Positions 6,676-15,207 of a stretch of DNA of 64,000 nt are shown one piece after another. The DNA lies in contig CAVSBZ010000002.1 of assembly GCA_963726315.1 (NCBI GenBank), positions 62,001 through 126,000 of the forward strand. Reading direction: 5' to 3'. How positions within the stretch are numbered: the first letter of the stretch is position 1; each line of letters opens with the position of its first letter. Both the position numbers and the translations under genes were made by a program. Source of the stretch: FEB-25 sp963726315. Lineage in GTDB: Bacteria > Chloroflexota > Anaerolineae > Anaerolineales > UBA4823. A model generated the notes under the pieces. It did not search any database, had not been told where the DNA came from, and saw only the letters and a list, made by a program, of their open reading frames with translations.

Positions 6676-7575
6676 ATGTCAGAATCAAATATTGAAGAAA
6701 AACCCGCCGATATTCGCACCACTGTGCGCCAGCACTATGGTGAAGCTGCCGCCAGTTTTCAGCCTAAAAGGTCATCCAGTTGTTGCGGCTCGAACGCCTC
6801 GGAAGACCTCACCGCCAGCAAGCTCTATCCCCTCTCCGAGCTTAACACCCTGCCCGAAGAAGTGACCGGGCTCTCCATGGGCTGTGGCGACCCCATCACC
6901 CTGGCCTCACTTAAGCCCGGTCAGACCGTACTCGACCTGGGTTCGGGTGGCGGCATCGACTGCTTCATGGCTGCCAAGAAGGTTGGCGAGACGGGTCATG
7001 TGATCGGTGTGGATATGACCGCCGAGATGCTCGAGAAAGCCCGCGCGAACCAGGTCAGGATGGGCTTCAAGAACGTTGAATTCCGGCTGGGTGAGATTGA
7101 ACACCTGCCGGTAGCCAATGACACCGTGGACGTGATCATTTCCAACTGTGTGGTCAACCTTTCACCCGATAAGCCGCAGGTTTTCAAGGAGGCTTTCCGC
7201 GTGTTGAGATCCGGCGGCCGGCTCGCCCTCAGCGACATCGTCACCGACGGTCCCCTGCCTCAAGAAGTCAAGGACAGCCTAAGCGCCTGGGCTGGCTGCG
7301 TGGCGGGCGCGTTGGATGTGAAGGATTATATTGCAGACCTTGAAGCAGCCGGTTTCAGCAAGATCGAGCTAACACCCACCTACTTCGATCAGGAAGAGAT
7401 AGACGAATATATCAAGCAGGCAGCCCCAGATTCTTGCTGTCAGCCAGGTACGCGCTTGGTGATGAGTGATGGCGCGCAGGTCAAGGTAGTCGATCTCAAG
7501 GATCCAGTAGATCTGGGTGGCAAGCCGGTCAGGGAATCGGTCTTCAGTGCCCAAATCACGGCTTATAAGCCATAA
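6676..7575 (+). CDS. arsM: Arsenite S-adenosylmethionine methyltransferase
   Basis: Cytoplasmic SAM-dependent enzyme that methylates As(III) to volatile or exported methylarsenicals; 299 residues. The Rossmann SAM site is VLDLGSGGGIDCF (residues ~85-97) followed by GVDMTAEML. The conserved As(III)-binding cysteines are present: Cys70 (SMGCGDP), Cys158 (SNCVVNL) and Cys208 (WAGCVAG). A further Cys36-Cys37 pair and a C-terminal CC (DSCCQPG) are typical of bacterial ArsM. The ATG at 6676 is preferred over the GTG at 6667 because AAGGAG (6662-6667) then has an 8-base spacer. It is divergent from the ArsR-type gene, which should regulate it. Confidence 0.95.
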   Translation: MSESNIEEKPADIRTTVRQHYGEAAASFQPKRSSSCCGSNASEDLTASKLYPLSELNTLPEEVTGLSMGCGDPITLASLKPGQTVLDLGSGGGIDCFMAAKKVGETGHVIGVDMTAEMLEKARANQVRMGFKNVEFRLGEIEHLPVANDTVDVIISNCVVNLSPDKPQVFKEAFRVLRSGGRLALSDIVTDGPLPQEVKDSLSAWAGCVAGALDVKDYIADLEAAGFSKIELTPTYFDQEEIDEYIKQAAPDSCCQPGTRLVMSDGAQVKVVDLKDPVDLGGKPVRESVFSAQITAYKP

Positions 7576-7672
7576 TTAATTGGTGAGTTTCAACCTTCCG
7601 AGGCCAATGGGTTTTCGGAAGGTCTTGATTTAATCATTTTGGCAGACGGGAATTTCGTCTCGTGCGTGAGCT

Positions 7673-7990
7673 GTAGGGGAGGGTCTTGAGAAAGCGATTT
7701 CACCCCTGGTTACCATCGTAGGTGAGGGTCTTACGAGATCGATCCCGCCTCTGGTTTCTATCGTAGGGGAGGGTCTTGCGTGATCGATTTTGCGCTTTGT
7801 TAGGAATTGCTACAAAGATACTTACAATTCTGGTTACAGTAATAGACCCTCCCGTACTCCCCTACATTAGGAGGGTATCAGTCTTACGAGATCGATTTAA
7901 TGCCTTGTTATTATTCTCCACGATAACCCTTTCACCTCTGGTTACCGCAATTGACCCTCCCGTACTCCCGTACTCCCCTCCCCTCGTCGT
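7673..7990. repeat. Cluster of 45-bp tandem and inverted repeats
   Basis: Two units of exactly 45 bp plus a third, slightly longer one start at 7673, 7718 and 7763. Each opens GTAGG(G/T)GAGGGTCTT, followed by a GATCGAT-like core. Further downstream CTGGTTAC(A/C)G.AAT(A/T)GACCCTCCCGTACTCCC occurs at about 7829-7861 and 7938-7971. Its GACCCTCCC...CCCCTAC end is the inverted form of the unit start. Another degenerate unit lies near 7869-7910 (GTCTTACGAGATCGATTTAA). Nothing in the ~490-base gap is a plausible gene. Confidence 0.75.
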
Positions 7991-8000
7991 GATAATCCCT

Positions 8001-8030
8001 TAAAACAAAACTCCCCAATGCATTGGGGAG
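8001..8030 (-). terminator. Intrinsic terminator of the DUF2807 lipoprotein gene
   Basis: The perfect palindrome CTCCCCAATGCATTGGGGAG (8011-8030) is followed on the minus strand by TTTTGTTTTAAG. It lies 31 bases past the stop codon. Confidence 0.85.
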
Positions 8031-8061
8031 TCTCAATACTAGAGAGATATTGCGATATTGA

Positions 8062-8811
8062 CTACTTGCTTCCCAATGAATTGAATTTACCCAACCCGCT
8101 TGAATTCGTGTTGGTCTGGGGGCTGCCGTAGTAAGAGACGCTGCCTGCCCCGCTAATCTCACCGGTTAGCTGGTCGGTCACCCATAGCGTGGCGCCGCCT
8201 AATCCCGAGATGGTGATGCTGGCAGTCTGGATCTTCAGGTCTGGGGCGTTGATACTGCCTGCGCCGGAGATATCAAAAGTAGCCTGGGTAGCCTGACCGT
8301 TGATATCAATCCCTCCCAATCCACTCAGGGCAACGTCGAGCTTATCCGTGGTGATCTGGTTCTGCAAGATCTTCCCCGCGCCGCTCATGTCAATTTTCAT
8401 ACTGGGTGTCGAAAGGGTTTCTATCTGGATATCGCCCAACCCGCTGACATTGAGATCGGTGAGGTTTACTACCACGATGGTGAACACCAGCGGATTACTG
8501 CTGGGCAGAGAGGTGACCGTGATATTTTCCTTCGTCTTGATAGTGAGTGTACCGTTGCTTACCGTGGTGGTGATCTCTGGTACCAGGTTATCCGGCCCGG
8601 ATATATTTAGCGATTCTTTGTCTCCCTGCATGATGTTAACCTTTCCCAGGGTGCTGAAATCGATCGCAGTAAAATCGCTGACATCGCGGTTCGAGCTCAT
8701 GTTCACATTAGACGGCGTGATCACCTTGACGCCTGCGTTAGACAGAACACTGCAGCTGGCTAACAACATGGATAGGATGAGAAGTGAAATCCATACTATT
8801 TTGGTTTTCAT
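8062..8811 (-). CDS. DUF2807 (GIN-domain) lipoprotein
   Basis: A 249-residue surface lipoprotein. The ATG at 8811 has AAGGAG upstream and starts a signal peptide MKTKIVWISLLILSMLLASC with a lipobox Cys at residue 20; an earlier in-frame ATG would bury the signal. The rest is a repetitive beta-helix-like fold with recurring LNVSGLGDIQI, KIDMSGAGKI, DVALSGLGGIDI, FDISGAGSI, ITISGLGGATL and GEISGAGSVSY. This alternation of SGLG and SGAG is the signature of the DUF2807 'putative auto-transporter adhesin, head GIN domain' family. Function is unknown; adhesion or surface display is inferred. It is monocistronic with its own terminator. Confidence 0.87.
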   Translation of the reverse strand: MKTKIVWISLLILSMLLASCSVLSNAGVKVITPSNVNMSSNRDVSDFTAIDFSTLGKVNIMQGDKESLNISGPDNLVPEITTTVSNGTLTIKTKENITVTSLPSSNPLVFTIVVVNLTDLNVSGLGDIQIETLSTPSMKIDMSGAGKILQNQITTDKLDVALSGLGGIDINGQATQATFDISGAGSINAPDLKIQTASITISGLGGATLWVTDQLTGEISGAGSVSYYGSPQTNTNSSGLGKFNSLGSK

Positions 8812-9031
8812 TGCTGCTCCTTTATGTGCGTGGAATGTTCGCACAGTTTGATACCATAATTATAAAATAATTGATTAAATTACTGCCCTGGTCAATTGAA
8901 GTGTTATTCCCTGTCCAGGTGGACAGGTTTTACCAGGTTGCGACCACATGCTTTCTTTCGTACTGGATTATTGGTTTTTTTATCCGAAACCCAACATTTC
9001 ATTACATTCCAATGTTGCACCACCGTCGCGA

Positions 9032-9140
9032 TTAGCTGCTCGCCTTGATCAATATCTGTGCCAGCTCGTTCGGCACGCTGATCATCGCATCGAGGCCTGT
9101 TTCAAGCTCAAAATACTACTTGCCGAGGCTTTGGCATATC
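9032..9140 (-). pseudogene. Possible gene remnant (C-terminal fragment)
   Basis: Within the 683-base gap upstream of the DUF2807 gene, the minus strand reads YFELETGLDAMISVPNELAQ...KASS and then a stop at 9032. This has good codon structure and looks like a real protein C-terminus. An in-frame TAG precedes YFEL and further stops lie just upstream, so no complete gene exists. I cannot name the parent family. The rest of the gap holds an 18-bp palindrome (8910-8927), a dispersed repeat at 9187 and AT-rich sequence. Confidence 0.3.
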
Positions 9141-9186
9141 ACTAATCCCCAAAATTCCCTCTTGACAAGTAACTACTCACCCATGT

Positions 9187-9279
9187 TGTCATTGCGGAAT
9201 CCCCGCTGGTTTTCGGGGGATAAGGACGCTCTCAGAATTCACGATTACTTGTACACTCCGAAGTCCTTAGAAGCAATCT
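9187..9279. repeat. TGTCATTGCGG-type repeat copy
   Basis: Starts TGTCATTGCGGAATCCCCGC, continues through a TTTTCGGGG hairpin arm, and ends CCTTAGAAGCAATCT, matching both ends of the dispersed family. Confidence 0.65.
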
Positions 9280-9494
9280 GCTCTGTGTTCGATCCATAAC
9301 CAAATGTGGTTTTTGCTCCTGGTGAGTAATTACCTTGACAAACTAGAACATATGTGCTATAATTACATAATCCTTGGCATGCATATTCGGTGTTTTTTCC
9401 CAACTCCCCCACCGTCTTCATGCCAATTGTCCTTTAAAAAATGGGTTCGTTCCAATTCGATATTTTAATTAATTCGAATATTGACAACCGCAGA

Positions 9495-10553
9495 CTACCT
9501 TTCACTCAACTGCTTCTTGAACCCCTCCAGCGCTGGGATGGGCGTAGGGTCAATCTCGTACAACATCGCCAGGTAATACGCCACATAATCCCCCAGGTGC
9601 AGTGCGGTCCACTGTTGCGATAGTGCGCTCTCTCCCTGCGCATCCATGAAATCTGTGTTCAATCCCTCGAGCATGTATGCCTGCTTGGTCAGTTCTGCCC
9701 TCAGCAGGTTGCGTGGGTGATACGACGGAGCTCGCAGGAACAACGCCATGGCTGATGACAATCCACCCTCCGGTTGGCTAAGACCCGCCAGGGCATTGTG
9801 GTCAGCTTCGGGTAGCACCTCGTACTGTGCCCACGCTTTAGCCAGCTCGTTGATTTGTGTCTTCCAGCGCCGGGCAACCGGCTCGAGCACATCTGAACCG
9901 AAGACCATCACCCAGCGACCCACCAGCTGCCCGGCTTCACGTTTGGCAAGGTTGCGCACCACCGGCACTTCCGCTTTCAGATCCATCTGTTGTTTGCGCA
10001 TAGCCGTGATAGCTCCAGACAGCTCGTTGGCCGGGTCAGGGATCAATCCCAGCCGGCTCAGCACTGCCAGCAGCAGGCCGAATGAAAATCCCACCGCTGC
10101 CCGCGGCTGACCCGGATGTTCGAAGGTCCACAATGGAGTATTCGTGGCGCTAGCCTGAGCAGCCAGTTTTCCCCCAGTGCATAGCGCCAGGATCCGGCAT
10201 CCAGCGGTTTGAGCCTGCTCGAAAGCCGCCAGGGTTTCCTCGGTGTTGCCCGAGTGTGAGCTGGCGATCACCAGTGTTCCTGGTCCATGCGCCCAGGCTG
10301 GCAGGCTGTAGCCGCGCTGCACAATTAGCGGCACCGGGCATAGCGGGGCAACATAAGCTGCCAGCAGGTCAGCCCCGATGGCTGAGCCGCCCATACCGGC
10401 GATGAGCACGTTTTTAAAACCCTGCCAGGGGGGCAGGCTCAAGCCCAATCCCTGCTTGTAGGCGGTCTCCAGCTGGCTGGGAAGGTTATCGATTTCAGCC
10501 AGGTAGTTTTGCTGGTCGAGCGTGTGAAATGCGGTGAAATTGTTCAGGTCCAT
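9495..10553 (-). CDS. SIS-domain bifunctional phosphoglucose/phosphomannose isomerase
   Basis: A 352-residue cytoplasmic sugar-phosphate isomerase of the two-SIS-domain PGI/PMI type, interconverting glucose-6-P or mannose-6-P with fructose-6-P. Diagnostic segments are GMGGSAIGADLLAAY (~residues 52-66), the phosphate-binding SSHSGNTEET (~98-107), RRWKTQINELAKAWA (~229-243) with PEADHNALAG (~249-258), and the terminal GDYVAYYLAMLYEIDPTPI. Length fits the archaeal/bacterial bifunctional family. It is last in a minus-strand run beginning at the DUF951 gene and feeds sugar nucleotides and glycolipids, which fits the upstream glycosyltransferase. Confidence 0.88.
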   Translation of the reverse strand: MDLNNFTAFHTLDQQNYLAEIDNLPSQLETAYKQGLGLSLPPWQGFKNVLIAGMGGSAIGADLLAAYVAPLCPVPLIVQRGYSLPAWAHGPGTLVIASSHSGNTEETLAAFEQAQTAGCRILALCTGGKLAAQASATNTPLWTFEHPGQPRAAVGFSFGLLLAVLSRLGLIPDPANELSGAITAMRKQQMDLKAEVPVVRNLAKREAGQLVGRWVMVFGSDVLEPVARRWKTQINELAKAWAQYEVLPEADHNALAGLSQPEGGLSSAMALFLRAPSYHPRNLLRAELTKQAYMLEGLNTDFMDAQGESALSQQWTALHLGDYVAYYLAMLYEIDPTPIPALEGFKKQLSER

Positions 10554-10594
10554 AAATGCCTCTTTTATATCCCCTTTGTTGTCTACCCTTATGG

Positions 10595-11434
10595 TTAAGG
10601 TTTGGCTATTTTACCCCGTTTCTCGAGCTGGTGGGTATAGATTTCACGGCGCGACCAGCCGGATGGTCCTGCCAGCCGGGCAGCCGCTTGTGAAGCCGAC
10701 TCACCGCCTGCCAAACGCGACTCCAGCTCCTGGTTCAATTGGTCTTCCGTCCAGCGTTCGGGCTGGTCCGTGCACCCCGACACCACCAGGGTGAACTCAC
10801 CCCGCGGCGGTTTCTCGCTGAAATGCTTCGTAGCTTCGCTGAGGCTGCCGCGGAAGATTTCTTCATGCAGCTTGGTCAGCTCACGCCCCACCGCCACCTG
10901 CCGGTCACCCAGCTCAGCCTGAAGCTGTTCCAATGCTTGCAATACTCGGCTGGGAGCCTCGAGAAATATCAAGGTGTAGGGTAAGCCGGACACCTGTTTC
11001 AATAAGCGCTCCTGCTCGCCGCGTTTGCGTGGAAAGTAGCCCAGATACAGGAAGCTATCGGTGGGTAGACCGGAAGCCACCAGCGCAGTAATGGGTGCAC
11101 ACGCCCCAGGGATGGGGCTCACGGTATGCCCGGCGGCGATCACCGCCCGTACCAATTCATACCCCGGGTCGTTCAATGCCGGGGTGCCAGCATCCGAGAC
11201 CAGGGCGACATCCCCCTGCACGAGTGCGTCCAGCACATTTCCCAATCGCACCAGCTTGTTGTGTTCGTGGTAGCTCATGCAAGGGGTGTGGATGTCGTAG
11301 TGTTGCAGCAGTTTGGCAGTATGGCGTGTATCTTCAGCCGCGATCAGCCGCACTTCCCGCAGCGTACGCAAGCCGCGAGCACTGATATCCTCCAGGTTCC
11401 CAATTGGGGTGGCAACCAGGTACAGCGTGCTCAT
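10595..11434 (-). CDS. rsmI: 16S rRNA (cytidine1402-2'-O)-methyltransferase
   Basis: A 279-residue SAM-dependent tetrapyrrole-methylase-fold enzyme that 2'-O-methylates C1402 of 16S rRNA. Hallmarks are YLVATPIGNLEDIS at the N-terminus, AAEDTRHTAKLL, the SDAGTPALNDPGYELV loop, PIPGACAPITALVASGLPTD and FLEAPSRVLQ. The C-terminus carries the small helical domain usual in RsmI (GESASQAAARLAGPSGWSRREIYTHQ). Its start overlaps the stop of the upstream Ig-like gene by 4 bases, which implies translational coupling. Confidence 0.95.
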   Translation of the reverse strand: MSTLYLVATPIGNLEDISARGLRTLREVRLIAAEDTRHTAKLLQHYDIHTPCMSYHEHNKLVRLGNVLDALVQGDVALVSDAGTPALNDPGYELVRAVIAAGHTVSPIPGACAPITALVASGLPTDSFLYLGYFPRKRGEQERLLKQVSGLPYTLIFLEAPSRVLQALEQLQAELGDRQVAVGRELTKLHEEIFRGSLSEATKHFSEKPPRGEFTLVVSGCTDQPERWTEDQLNQELESRLAGGESASQAAARLAGPSGWSRREIYTHQLEKRGKIAKP

Positions 11435-12567
11435 GGCAGCGCCCAGGTAAGCAGGTTGAGCGTCAGGGTGAAATCACCTGGGTTCAGCGCCACGAGCAGT
11501 GCCCGGCCAATCCGTCCCTGGTTGGTGGTGTAGCACAGGTAGGTGCCCACCGGCAAGCTCTCCACCGCAATCGGCGCAGAGCTCATCGCTGCTGATCGGC
11601 AATTAGCGAGCGATGGCTCCGAATTACCGTACACTCCAATCAAGGCTCCAGACTGAGGAGCCAGCCAGTGGTACCCATTCTCATCCGCCTGGTAGGCCAG
11701 GTCTTCATCACCGCTGTTCAAAGTGAGCGTGTCAAGGTCGATGGAGTCACCTGGGATGGCTGATAGCTCACCGCCCACCTGCCCTGGTGGTGTGACCGTG
11801 GCAGTTGGGGTTTCGCCGGGCGTGGTGGTGACCGATAATGTAGCTGTGTTTGTTGGTGTGGTCTGGTTAGCTGCCACCACGATGCGCACCCAAAAAGGTA
11901 AGTCACCGTTCGGGCCGATGCCGAATAGCTTACCCTCGGGGTTGGCCAGCTTCCAGTTACCCTGGTATGTACCGGGCGTCTGTGGTGCGACCATTTCGAC
12001 CGAAATCTCGACGTTTTGTGCTGGCAGTACGTTCCCTTTCAATGCCACCGACTCGGGAGCTTCCATGCGGTCGCCGTAGAAAAAGGTGACAGAATAAGAG
12101 CTCGTCCATGTGCAGGTACCGGCATTCACGAGCTTCCAGGTTTTAACAAAACTCTGCCCCGCCACAATCACCGTATTGTCCGGGATGGTGACATCGATCG
12201 GGTTACCTGCGCCAGCCTGGTCGCACAATAATACCGGAGTGCTGGTCTGGGTCATTGGTCCTATCGTGGGGGTCAGTTTCGGGGTTGGCTGAGGCGTGGA
12301 GGGTGGTTGTGTTGGCAGGCTGGTAGGCGATGGTGAGGCGGTCCCCGCTGTAGCAGTGACGCTACTGGTTATTTGACTGTTTACAATGGCTGCGATTGTC
12401 AGTTGCACCTGGGTCTGGTTCGGAGTGGGTGTGTTGGCTGGCGTATCACTGGCAGAGATGCGCGTGATCACCTGCCATAACAAGAAAATGATTCCTCCTG
12501 CTACCAGCACCCACACCAGGGCGGTTAAAACTCCAAACCGTATTGGGGCTCGTTTTTGGGTTGACAC
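11431..12567 (-). CDS. Membrane-anchored protein with an NBR1-type Ig-like domain
   Basis: A 378-residue extracytoplasmic protein. One membrane anchor spans residues ~12-32 (VLTALVWVLVAGGIIFLLWQ), then comes a Thr/Pro/Ser-rich linker to ~residue 108. A domain follows at ~110-230 with VTIPDNTVIVAGQSFVKTWK, VNAGTCTWTSSYSV and PGTYQGNWKLANPEG, typical of the Ig-like domain named after NBR1 and common in Chloroflexota surface proteins. A second Thr-rich linker and a C-terminal domain of unknown fold complete it. It overlaps rsmI by 4 bases and lies 12 bases after the glycosyltransferase. Role unknown; surface or cell-wall interaction is inferred. Confidence 0.75.
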   Translation of the reverse strand: MSTQKRAPIRFGVLTALVWVLVAGGIIFLLWQVITRISASDTPANTPTPNQTQVQLTIAAIVNSQITSSVTATAGTASPSPTSLPTQPPSTPQPTPKLTPTIGPMTQTSTPVLLCDQAGAGNPIDVTIPDNTVIVAGQSFVKTWKLVNAGTCTWTSSYSVTFFYGDRMEAPESVALKGNVLPAQNVEISVEMVAPQTPGTYQGNWKLANPEGKLFGIGPNGDLPFWVRIVVAANQTTPTNTATLSVTTTPGETPTATVTPPGQVGGELSAIPGDSIDLDTLTLNSGDEDLAYQADENGYHWLAPQSGALIGVYGNSEPSLANCRSAAMSSAPIAVESLPVGTYLCYTTNQGRIGRALLVALNPGDFTLTLNLLTWALP

Positions 12568-12579
12568 TGGAAATGATCC

Positions 12580-13719
12580 CTAAGTCCCTACCCCCAGCCG
12601 GTTTGCAAGTAAGCATGCAATCTGGCGGGCTGCTTCGGGTCGGGCAGCCTGGCAGCAGGCTTCGCTAACCAACTCGAGCTGTTTTGGGTGTGCGATCCAT
12701 GCCCGCAGCGCACTGACGATATAATTGGTCTTGGGTGCCCACACTCCCACACCCTCGGAGATGACGTAATCCACATTGCCATCTTCCTGACCTGGCAGAC
12801 GGCTGTACAGTATCATTGGCAGCCCGGCGTTGAGTGCCTCCGTGATTGTGCTCGGGCCAGCTTTGGTCACCAGAATATCCGCCGCCCGCATGAAGTCTGG
12901 CATCTCGTGGACAAATCCATATATCAGGGTCGTCATCGGCCACTGCCTGGCTTCCAGGCGTTCTTTTAGTTCCCCATTGCGCCCGGCAATAACCACCAGG
13001 GTAATCGGCAGGTTGGCTTCGGCAATCGCCACGGCAGTTTTTTCGAGCGGTCCCATTCCTTCACCACCACCAACCAGCAACACGACTAGCTTTTCTTGAG
13101 GCCAATTTAATCCCAGGCGCAGGCTATTCTTATCACCTGCCGGCTGGCAGAAGCGATCTGCCACTGGCAGCCCGATGGTTTTTACTTGTTCGGGCTTGAG
13201 ACCCGCCAACAAAGCGTGCTGGTAGGCAGCTTCGGTAGGTACCACACACAGGTCCACGCCCCGGTGATACCACATGGTATGACCGGTGATTAAATCAGTG
13301 ACCACGGTGATGAAGGGGGGCCGCTTTTTACCCAGTGCGTGCAGGAATGGGTCATTCGCCAGCGGGTGCACCGAGACGATCATGTCAGCCGGATAGCGGT
13401 TGATCAGTTTGCGCAGCTTTCGGCGAATGTAAGGGTAAGCACCCTCGACGATCAGCTTTGAGCGGCGATTGCCATTACTGAGACGGTAACCGAACCCCCA
13501 CACTTCGGGCACACGCACCATGTAAGGGTACATTTTGGGGGCGTAGTTCAATGGGCGGGGGGCTGCATCCTTGAAGATATCCACCATCTGGGTGGTGATG
13601 AGGTCGTTAAACTCAATCTTTAGCGCCTCAATGATGGCTTCCGTCGAGCTGCGGTGACCGCCGCCGGTATCTGAAAACAAGAACAGGATGTGTGGTCTTT
13701 TAGTAGGGAGGTCAGCCAT
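12580..13719 (-). CDS. MGDG-synthase/MurG-like glycosyltransferase
   Basis: A 379-residue GT28-type glycosyltransferase. The N-terminal half matches the MGDG synthase acceptor domain (HILFLFSDTGGGHRSSTEAI with the GGGH motif; FGYRLSNGNRRS; VSVHPLANDPFL). The C-terminal half has the GT-B donor site (LLVGGGEGMGP, YGFVHEMPDFMRAADILVTKAGPSTITEALNAGLPMIL). Family members move glucose or galactose from a UDP-sugar to diacylglycerol, so a glycolipid-forming role at the inner membrane face is likely; the sugar and acceptor cannot be read from sequence. Its start overlaps the DUF951 gene by 8 bases. Confidence 0.82.
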   Translation of the reverse strand: MADLPTKRPHILFLFSDTGGGHRSSTEAIIEALKIEFNDLITTQMVDIFKDAAPRPLNYAPKMYPYMVRVPEVWGFGYRLSNGNRRSKLIVEGAYPYIRRKLRKLINRYPADMIVSVHPLANDPFLHALGKKRPPFITVVTDLITGHTMWYHRGVDLCVVPTEAAYQHALLAGLKPEQVKTIGLPVADRFCQPAGDKNSLRLGLNWPQEKLVVLLVGGGEGMGPLEKTAVAIAEANLPITLVVIAGRNGELKERLEARQWPMTTLIYGFVHEMPDFMRAADILVTKAGPSTITEALNAGLPMILYSRLPGQEDGNVDYVISEGVGVWAPKTNYIVSALRAWIAHPKQLELVSEACCQAARPEAARQIACLLANRLGVGT

Positions 13720-13924
13720 TGGAGGAGCCAGAGGTTTCTATATGGGGTGTTATCGTCTTCACCCTACGTGCAAGCTGGCGGCGGGGTAGTAAAACCCGGT
13801 GCCCGCAGCTAAGGCATTCTATGCCAATGTCCGCACCCAACCGGACAACTTTCCATTCATAGCCTCCGCAAGGGTGTGGTTTACGTAAACGAAGGACATC
13901 CTCCAGCCGTAAATCGGGCAGCAT
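13712..13924 (-). CDS. DUF951 family protein
   Basis: A 70-residue protein with the family pattern LEDVLRLRKPHPCGGYEWKVVRLGADIGIECLSCGHRVLLPRRQLARRVK. Cys19 and the CLSCGH pair suggest a metal or nucleic-acid-binding beta-barrel, but function is unknown. It starts an operon with the glycosyltransferase (8-base overlap) and is divergent from the site-2 protease gene, with about 70 bases between starts. Confidence 0.85.
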   Translation of the reverse strand: MLPDLRLEDVLRLRKPHPCGGYEWKVVRLGADIGIECLSCGHRVLLPRRQLARRVKTITPHIETSGSSNG

Positions 13925-13993
13925 GAGGGCATTATAACACGCAGGCGAAATACCCTTGGATGGTATAATCTTTGCCGAAGGAGATACCCTGCC

Positions 13994-14653
13994 TTGCTAA
14001 ATTTCTTATCCAACCCATCTGTGCTGATCAGCTATGTCATTATTTTGCTGACCGCCTTCCCGGTGCATGAGTTCGCCCATGCCTGGGTGGCGGATCGCTT
14101 TGGGGATGACACCCCGCGGGTAAACGGTCGCCTCACGCTCAACCCTTTTGCCCACCTGGACCCCATTGGCACGATAATGATGCTCATTGCGGGCTTTGGA
14201 TGGGCGAAACCGGTGCCGATCAATCCCTATGCGCTCCATCGACGTTCGTCAGCAGCACCCATGCTGGTCTCCCTGGCAGGGCCTATGTCAAATTTTCTAA
14301 TGGCGATTTTGGCCGCCATCCCTTTCCGGTTGGGGCTGGTCTCAATCTCTGATATCCATGTCGTATCAACCAGCTTCCTACCTAACTTTGCCACGTTCCT
14401 CAGCACGTTCATCGAAATAAATCTTTTACTGATGTTGTTCAACCTGATCCCCTTGTTCCCTTTGGACGGAGAGAAAGTCCTTGCCTATTTTTTACCTCCT
14501 GCCGGTCAGCAATTTTTGGAAAATATTCGCCCTTTCAGCCCGATGATCCTTCTGGCGATCGTGCTGATATTACCTTATGTCGGTATTAATCTGCTGGGAA
14601 ATATCCTCTATCCAGCTTTAATCAGCATTACCAGATTCTTGATCGGGGCTTAA
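13994..14653 (+). CDS. Site-2 protease family (M50) membrane metalloprotease
   Basis: A 219-residue intramembrane zinc protease with about five to six membrane segments. The catalytic HEFAH occurs in the first third (residues ~25-29) and the second metal-binding motif NLIPLFPLDGEK (residues ~151-162) matches NPxPxxPLDG-type sites. Minimal M50 proteins without a PDZ domain are usual in this phylum; substrates are often anti-sigma factors or signal-peptide remnants. The start is a TTG at 13994 with AAGGAG about 10 bases upstream. The stop overlaps the next start by one base. Confidence 0.88.
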   Translation: MLNFLSNPSVLISYVIILLTAFPVHEFAHAWVADRFGDDTPRVNGRLTLNPFAHLDPIGTIMMLIAGFGWAKPVPINPYALHRRSSAAPMLVSLAGPMSNFLMAILAAIPFRLGLVSISDIHVVSTSFLPNFATFLSTFIEINLLLMLFNLIPLFPLDGEKVLAYFLPPAGQQFLENIRPFSPMILLAIVLILPYVGINLLGNILYPALISITRFLIGA

Positions 14654-15195
14654 TGGTTGTGGGCATCCAGTACCGCGTGCGCCAGTTCTGGCGCATCCTA
14701 TCTTTAAAAATCGATCAACTTGAGCTGGAGCAGGCCAAGGTTTTTCTAAGCTACCAACAAAGGGAGCTTTTTACCCAACTTCAAACTGGCGAGCAGAATC
14801 ATGCTCTGGCGATGTACCGTAAATTGCTCGATCAAGGCGAAAACCAGCCTGACCTGTTAGTGGCAACCCTGCTCCACGATGTGGGCAAGCTGCGCTATCG
14901 CATGAACCCGCTGGAACGGTCGTTGGTGGTCCTGGCGAAGGCAATGCTGCCCGAGCAGGCACGCCGTTGGGGAGAGCTGCCACCGAATGGATGGGAGCGC
15001 GCACCAGGTTGGCGAAAGTCCTTCATAGTGGCACAGCAGCATCCCGCATGGGGAGCGGAGATGGCGCGAGAGGCAGGCGTGAGCCAGCTGGCAGAAAGCC
15101 TGATTCGCAAGCACCACGACTATCCCAGTTCGGAGGCAGAGCCAACCGAGAACAGCCTGCTGAACAAGCTGAGGCTGGTTGATAATGACAGTTAA
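14653..15195 (+). CDS. HD-domain phosphohydrolase
   Basis: A 180-residue HD-superfamily protein. QNHALAMYRKLL provides the first His and LLHDVGKLRY the HD metal-binding pair; IRKHHDYPS supplies a later His and Asp. The family hydrolyses phosphomonoesters or phosphodiesters of nucleotides; the substrate is not evident. The ATG overlaps the stop of the site-2 protease gene (TAATG), so the two are translationally coupled. Confidence 0.8.
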   Translation: MVVGIQYRVRQFWRILSLKIDQLELEQAKVFLSYQQRELFTQLQTGEQNHALAMYRKLLDQGENQPDLLVATLLHDVGKLRYRMNPLERSLVVLAKAMLPEQARRWGELPPNGWERAPGWRKSFIVAQQHPAWGAEMAREAGVSQLAESLIRKHHDYPSSEAEPTENSLLNKLRLVDNDS

Positions 15196-15207
15196 CAGAG
15201 GCTGTAG

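Noticed and set aside
7673..7813. 45-bp tandem array considered as CRISPR
   Set aside because: No repeat/spacer alternation: the whole unit repeats, and it is followed by inverted forms.
8948..9299. Plus-strand ORFs in the gap after the DUF2807 start
   Set aside because: They cross the dispersed repeat and have no protein-like pattern.
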